Shown piece by piece: positions 6,453 through 10,954 of a stretch of DNA of 10,954 nucleotides (its first letter is position 1; each line of letters starts with the position of its first letter). The notes beneath the pieces were generated by a model that worked only from the letters and a program-made list of their open reading frames with translations, ran no database searches and had not been told where the DNA came from. This DNA is from Deltaproteobacteria bacterium (lineage in GTDB: Bacteria; Desulfobacterota; SM23-61). The stretch spans positions 1-10,954 of the forward strand of contig JAOUFX010000038.1 of assembly GCA_029857975.1 (NCBI GenBank). The letters run 5' to 3'. The translations under genes and the position numbers were made by a program.

Positions 6453-6965
6453 ATGGCTACAAAAAGGACAGTCATAAAGGCGAGAAGAAATAAAAAGGGA
6501 CGGATTGTGAAAATATTTATTTGTTTTTTAGGCGTCCTGATTTCCCTGGTCTTTACCCAATTCGCAGTTGCGGGGAAATCAATCCATCTAAAATCTTGGT
6601 GCACGATCTTCGTCCCGGATTTTATCCCTGATTTCTCGATGTGGCGTTCAAGATTCACCCCCATCACTGCCGATCCTTCTCTTTTCCTTTTCTACGTGGA
6701 GGCAATAAATCCCGACAACCCGTCCGATTTCGTAATCCTCTATGTTGCCCATGAAATTAAAGATGACAGCTCGGAAGAAAATATTATCATCGCCATTGAA
6801 AATAGGCTAAGGCCGGAGAAAGGCGAGAATCGCCCCCCCAGAGTGGTGGTTGATCAAAAATATCTGCGCACCGGGGTTCCAAGTTTCCAATTTACCGAAG
6901 TCCCTGAGCTGCCAGAATTAGATTCCTTGATCAGAATCAAAACCGCAGAGAAAAAGCATTTGTAG
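6453..6965 (+). CDS. Small exported protein of unknown function
   Basis: A 170-residue protein. ATG 6453 is preferred over the in-frame ATG 6447 because AAAGGAGG (6437-6444) is then 8 bases away rather than 2. The N-terminus is a long basic region (residues 1-20) followed by a hydrophobic core IFICFLGVLISLVFTQ and a signal peptidase I site AVA|G at 38-41, so about 130 residues should be exported. The mature part has a single cysteine (C50), a DFIPDF/FLFYVEAINPDNPSDFVILY core with predicted beta strands, then a charged, proline-containing tail (RLRPEKGENRPPRVVVDQ). It has no lipobox. I do not recognise the family. It lies alone on its strand, facing away from the TolB/TPR gene, with no downstream partner. 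Confidence 0.75.
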   Translation: MATKRTVIKARRNKKGRIVKIFICFLGVLISLVFTQFAVAGKSIHLKSWCTIFVPDFIPDFSMWRSRFTPITADPSLFLFYVEAINPDNPSDFVILYVAHEIKDDSSEENIIIAIENRLRPEKGENRPPRVVVDQKYLRTGVPSFQFTEVPELPELDSLIRIKTAEKKHL

Positions 6966-7447
6966 CCTGCGGGTGATCGTTCAAAGCGGGGGAGGAAATG
7001 TAAGATAATACCTCACCATGAATCTCACGGATGGCGCCGCCCAATAGCGAATCCTCTCTGTCATTCTGGGGCGTGTTGGCTTCGCGAAAAAACTTCCAAA
7101 TTGGGATATTCTTATGAGGAAAAGGAGGGGATACTATGGTCCTGCCTCCTTATATTTTCGGGGGATTTATATTCCCAAAAACATACTTTCGTTAACTGCT
7201 ATCTCCTCTGGTTTTGGACCATCAAAAAGGTTTCGATATGATTTTCATCTATTGAATCGGGATGCATGACTTCTTTCGGTAATCTTCGATCTCTGAAGTA
7301 TCCCTTGCTCGAACATTAGTAGGTGCACTCGGTAAACTCATCACCTTCAGGGGAAAAACCGACCCTTGGGGACCCCATTCTTTTAAACTTTTAGGGAAAC
7401 TATCCTTTTTTGATAAAATCCTAAAATAATTTAAAAGTTAAAATTAT
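6966..7447. other. Intergenic stretch with minor ORF fragments
   Basis: No convincing gene. A 19-codon plus-strand ORF (7136-7195) has a good AAGGAGG site that can pair with CCTCCTT at 7145-7151. A minus-strand frame 7378-7199 is open apart from one TAA (7318-7316) and reads GDEFTECTY, then CSSKGYFRDRRLPKEVMHPD; it may be a gene relic. An ATG immediately followed by TAA occurs at 6998-7003 behind GGGGGAGG. The stretch 7380-7447 is AT-rich. Confidence 0.35.
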
Positions 7448-7478
7448 GGAGGAAAGCTCTTTGACTGGGCCTTCCTCC
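7434..7478 (-). terminator. Probable terminator of the cysteine-bearing ORF
   Basis: On the minus strand GGAGGAAGGC pairs fully (one G-U) with GCTTTCCTCC, a 10-bp stem with an 11-nt loop (arms 7469-7478 and 7448-7457). It is followed by an AT-rich tail with TTTT and then CTTTT. The stem begins 18 bases after the stop at 7496, which supports that ORF being transcribed. The T-tract is interrupted, so termination may be partial. Confidence 0.5.
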
Positions 7479-7495
7479 TCTCGAAGTTCCCGTAT

Positions 7496-7837
7496 TCAAA
7501 ACGTCAATATCCCTTCCGGTAAATCTGGGTTCTTGCTCTCAAAATTCCTGCAGACGGATCCACGTTCAATTCTGCTTTCCTTTGATTTCCAGCAAAATTC
7601 CCTGAATTCCGCACTCTTTTGGTCCCCCACGGAATCATAATGCTTGCAACCTTTCCTGCAAACATGCGGAGTCATTTTTGAGAGGTTTTTAATATCCCCG
7701 AAAAAGGAAAATTCTTCAGCTAATCTCTTGGTAGGCTCATCCAGTTCTTCTTCACTGAAACGACCATGGCCATTCCCGGGTCCTTCCTGGACTTTCTCAA
7801 AATTATTTCCTTCACCCCCCGGAATTTGACTAAACAC
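7496..7837 (-). CDS. Small protein with a four-cysteine cluster, unknown function
   Basis: The frame is open from 7879, but that part lies inside the tRNA terminator. The start is taken as GTG 7837 (113 residues) and is uncertain; there is no strong ribosome binding site. The first 40 residues are glycine-rich and look disordered. A helix follows (EEELDEPTKRLAEEFSFF), then VCRKGCKHYD, EFCWKSK and SVCRNFE. The spacing C-x3-C, C and C within about 37 residues suggests a metal-binding or disulfide-bonded fold. It lies 3' of tRNA-Phe on the same strand and is bounded by its own downstream hairpin. A real gene is more likely than not, because acidic and basic residues and cysteines are arranged as in a protein. 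I do not recognise the family. Confidence 0.5.
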   Translation of the reverse strand: MFSQIPGGEGNNFEKVQEGPGNGHGRFSEEELDEPTKRLAEEFSFFGDIKNLSKMTPHVCRKGCKHYDSVGDQKSAEFREFCWKSKESRIERGSVCRNFESKNPDLPEGILTF

Positions 7838-7849
7838 CTTAACACCATC

Positions 7850-7896
7850 AAAAAAACAAGGGGCTACAGGACCCTTCAAAATCGCTGTAACCCCTT
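7850..7896 (-). terminator. Intrinsic terminator of tRNA-Phe
   Basis: AAGGGGTTACAG (7896-7885) pairs with CTGTAGCCCCTT (7869-7858), a 12-bp stem with one G-U pair and a 15-nt loop. It is followed by G and a run of seven T (7856-7850) on the minus strand. It starts 9 bases after the CCA end of the tRNA. A textbook factor-independent terminator. Confidence 0.9.
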
Positions 7897-7904
7897 ATTT
7901 TCTT

Positions 7905-7980
<76 letters not shown>

Positions 7981-8034
7981 TTTATGCCCAAAACTATTTA
8001 AAAATGGATGGCGCCTTCCAATCCTAAGGTTTTT

Positions 8035-8062
8035 ATTATAATGCCCTTCCTCATTTAGTCAA
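8035..8062 (-). promoter_or_regulatory. Sigma70-type promoter of tRNA-Phe
   Basis: On the minus strand TTGACT (8062-8057), a 16-base spacer and a perfect TATAAT (8040-8035). The expected transcript start is near 8028, giving a leader of about 48 bases before the tRNA. The near-consensus sequence fits a strongly expressed stable RNA gene. Confidence 0.85.
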
Positions 8063-8144
8063 GTATTTTTTCGTTCGATGTTTTCAGCCGATTTTTCCCT
8101 TAATGGGCACTTGACCTCTTAGCCCCTTGATCCCTTCTTTTCGC

Positions 8145-8921
8145 TTATTGCTCTCGTACCACCATGGTGCCGGTAATCCTATCATGCCAGGAGCGTTTGC
8201 TGGAGGTGAATCCTACCCAAAAAAAACCGAGAAAGAGGGGTGCCGCTGAAAAGGCATAGGCGATTACCCGAGACAGGGCCCGGGAAAAAGATAGGGGTTG
8301 ACCATTGACCTGGACTACCCGAAGGCCAAAGATCATTTTGCCAATGGTCTGACCCCAGGCTCCATGGAAAAAAGCGAAATAAGACAGGCCCAGCATCAGA
8401 CCTAAAGGAACAAGAGCAGGCAGAATGAGGCGCAGCAGATTCCAATAGAAAATTTCTGGACCTCTTCCGGGTGACAATTCAACGGCGAGTAACCCGCATA
8501 CGATAAAGATGACAAAGATGAGGAAAAGGATTAGCTGATCAACAGCAAAAGCCATGAGCCGGAGCCAAAATCCGCCCTTCAGGGCGCGGTCCCAGCCGGC
8601 AGTTTTTTCCTCTTTCTCAGAAAGTTCTTCAGCGGAGAGCGGATCCGTGACGGCAAATCCGGGGCCGTAATGGGTGCCATAATCAACCCCGCGGGAATCT
8701 AAAATGATTCGTGGGCCGTCCATGATCGCCGGGCTTTCTTGTTGACCTTGAGCAGGGAGTGGGTCCACCTTAGGGGGTTGAATCCCCTGATCTTCGAGGT
8801 GGGCCAGTTCCTCTTCGTAAGAGATCTTCAACAACTGGCGCAAAGAAACCAAATCCTGCCCGCACTTTGGGCAGTGGTCGGCATCATCTGGAACTTGAAT
8901 GTGGCAACGTTTACACTTCAT
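8145..8921 (-). CDS. Zinc-ribbon plus RDD-family membrane protein
   Basis: A 258-residue protein in two parts. Residues 1-22 are a zinc ribbon (CKRC at 3-6, CPKC at 17-20), and a charged linker runs to about 110. Residues 115-258 are an RDD domain with R121 and FAVDQ in the first span, hydrophobic segments at about 128-147 and 165-185, GAWGQTIGKMIFGLRVV (187-203) and the closing RSWHDRITGTMVV (243-255). RDD proteins are poorly characterised membrane proteins; some act in ion homeostasis. Start ATG 8921 is preferred to ATG 8927 because ATAGGA ends 6 bases before it but directly abuts the first ATG. It lies 72 bp after rsmE on the same strand and is probably the last gene of the prmA-rsmE operon. 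Its substrate cannot be told from the sequence. Confidence 0.85.
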   Translation of the reverse strand: MKCKRCHIQVPDDADHCPKCGQDLVSLRQLLKISYEEELAHLEDQGIQPPKVDPLPAQGQQESPAIMDGPRIILDSRGVDYGTHYGPGFAVTDPLSAEELSEKEEKTAGWDRALKGGFWLRLMAFAVDQLILFLIFVIFIVCGLLAVELSPGRGPEIFYWNLLRLILPALVPLGLMLGLSYFAFFHGAWGQTIGKMIFGLRVVQVNGQPLSFSRALSRVIAYAFSAAPLFLGFFWVGFTSSKRSWHDRITGTMVVREQ

Positions 8922-8993
8922 TTTCATTCCTATCCAAGGGATTTGGCTAAATTATAAAAGGGGGATGAAGCAGAGGCAAGAACAAATTTATCC

Positions 8994-9736
8994 TCAGTTC
9001 AGATCGCCCAGGAGAAATTGGAGCAAGCAGACAATCGCGACTCCGGCGGTTTCTGCGCGTAAGATCCTTGGCCCGAGGCGGATCGGCCGGAAACCGGCTT
9101 GTTGGGCCCGCAGGGCTTCTTGCTCAGAAAACCCTCCCTCCGGACCAACCAGAACGTAGATCGAGGATGCCGCTTCCCCGCAGGAATCCAGGAGCGTCCC
9201 CGTTTTTTCCCTTTCCCAAAGAAAAAATTTAAGGGTTTTTTCAAATTCCTTATTCAGGGCGTCGGCGAAGGAGCAGGGAAAATGGATGCGAGGAACCGTT
9301 GTCCGCTGGCATTGCTTGGCAGACTCGGAAACGATCTTCTCCCAGCGCAATTTTCTCGAACGGTTTTTTTCTCCTTCCCATTGGGGAACGACATGCTCGG
9401 AAGCAAAGGGGATGATCTCGGCGACTCCCAACTCGGTAATTTTTTGCATCAGCCAATCGAACTTGGCAGCCTTCAACAGACCCACACCCAAAATGATTTT
9501 CAAGGGTGATTCGGCAGTAGAGAGAGATATTCCCGTGAAAAGTTTAAAAAATATTTTATCCGCAGCAATATGAGAGATAACCGCGGGATATTCTTTCCCT
9601 GCCCCGTCAAAAAGAACAACCGCATCGCCAACTTTTAGCCGCAGAACTTGGCGGATATGCCTCATTTCACCCCGATCGTCAATAACCGCTTCCAGACCGT
9701 GGACCCCTTCCTGGTTAACTTTGAAACGACGCGGTT

Positions 9737-9740
<4 letters not shown>
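8994..9740 (-). CDS. rsmE: 16S rRNA (uracil-1498-N3)-methyltransferase
   Basis: RsmE methylates U1498 at the decoding site of the 30S subunit, using S-adenosylmethionine. The protein is 248 residues, the normal length. An N-terminal PUA-like domain (residues 1-72; RRF and HIRQVLRLKVGD) is followed by a SPOUT (trefoil-knot) methyltransferase domain. The SPOUT hallmarks are KAAKFDWLMQKITELGV (90-106), GPEGGFSEQE (199-208) and RLGPRILRAETA (221-232). The start ATG 9740 overlaps the prmA stop by 4 bases (ATGA) and has GGAGG 3 bases upstream, so the two are translationally coupled. The family's SAEQSGR-like motif reads SAKQCQR here, a minor variation. Confidence 0.97.
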
Positions 9741-10645
<905 letters not shown>

Positions 10646-10701
10646 GTCCGCTCCCTGTAATCCCGGCAGTTCACTTTCTTCACTTCCAGTTGTTAATTTG
10701 T

Positions 10702-10730
10702 ATTCTACCAGAGAAATATTGGCCAGACAA
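10702..10730 (-). promoter_or_regulatory. Sigma70-type promoter of the prmA operon
   Basis: On the minus strand TTGTCT (10730-10725), a 17-base spacer and TAGAAT (10707-10702). The predicted start near 10695 gives a leader of about 50 bases to the GTG at 10645. This spacing supports the shorter prmA start. Confidence 0.65.
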
Positions 10731-10735
10731 TGCAA

Positions 10736-10954
10736 CTATCAAAATCGCCCCAGCCAATTCCCCAGCTAATAGATCTTGCCCACTTCACTTTTCAATGGGT
10801 TGATGAATTCACTTTGACCTAAAAAAGGCGATTTACCACAGAGGGCACAGAGGAAAGTTAAGATAAATCAATGAAATTAAATCCTTTTCGTTACTTAACT
10901 CTGTGCACTCGTTCAGTGAAAACAATGAAACATTTTATCTGAGGAATTGATTAT
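10736..10954. other. Upstream edge region without a gene
   Basis: Apart from the inverted repeat at 10831-10906, nothing recognisable. The frames are short and there is no ribosome binding site ahead of an ATG. The next gene to the right lies outside the window. Confidence 0.4.
10831..10906. repeat. Imperfect inverted repeat containing ACCACAGAGGGCACAGAGG
   Basis: GCACAGA (10845-10851) and GTTAAG (10857-10862) pair exactly with CTTAAC (10894-10899) and TCTGTGC (10900-10906). A 5-base bulge (10852-10856) interrupts the left arm only, and the loop is 31 bases. The left arm lies within an ACCACAGAGGGCACAGAGG tract (10835-10853). From memory, tracts of this kind recur between genes in many proteobacterial genomes. 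No coding frame is present. A dispersed extragenic element is the likely identity; only one copy is in the window. Confidence 0.5.

Noticed and set aside
6991..7003. ATG-TAA minimal ORF behind GGGGGAGG
   Set aside because: A start directly followed by a stop has no supporting context; likely coincidence.
10646..10735. 30-residue N-terminal extension of prmA to ATG 10735
   Set aside because: The extension contains the promoter -10 and -35 elements and does not resemble PrmA; GTG 10645 has a well-placed AGGGAG.

Overview
The window looks like a chromosomal piece of an anaerobic bacterium of the Deltaproteobacteria (Desulfobacterota; Syntrophobacterales-like) type. The basis is the prmA-rsmE gene pair, a sulfide-type Thi4, a TolB-like/TPR signalling protein, and small CxxC and basic proteins of a style common in that group. 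This assignment is inference from gene style and order; no marker gene settles it. Base composition is intermediate, with AT-rich intergenic stretches.

Left end (1-1126, + strand): a hairpin with a T-rich tail lies directly ahead of thi4 (thiazole synthase, thiamine biosynthesis), followed by a small zinc-ribbon protein. From 1127 to 1595 no gene is evident. From 1596 to 2407 (- strand) there is a decayed or frameshifted module: a 166-residue helix-turn-helix protein split at an A6 run, then a gene remnant cut by an in-frame TAA. From 2751 to 3305 (- strand) there is a second small-protein group: an intact 78-residue gene preceded by a reading frame that is continuous only if two A-runs (A6 and A7) are corrected.

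Middle (3555-7495): a large membrane-anchored protein (- strand) with a TolB-like domain, TPR repeats and a distinctive C-terminal domain, but no cyclase. A perfect 12-bp inverted repeat sits in its leader. Facing the other way is a small exported protein of unknown function (6453-6965, + strand), possibly coupled to a short upstream ORF. A cysteine-bearing small ORF (7496-7837, - strand) follows, bounded by hairpins.

Right end (7850-10735, - strand): the best understood part. A sigma70-type promoter drives prmA (ribosomal protein L11 methyltransferase). It overlaps rsmE (16S rRNA m3U1498 methyltransferase) by 4 bp, and a zinc-ribbon/RDD membrane protein follows 72 bp later. Next comes tRNA-Phe(GAA) with its own near-consensus promoter and a strong intrinsic terminator. 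Two translation-apparatus methyltransferases and a tRNA together make this a housekeeping segment. The far right edge holds an inverted-repeat element of the CCACAGAG type.

I see no CRISPR array, integrase, transposase or recognised defence system. The most unusual feature is the run of small - strand genes between 1.6 and 3.3 kb whose natural-looking frames are broken at A-homopolymers or by a nonsense codon.
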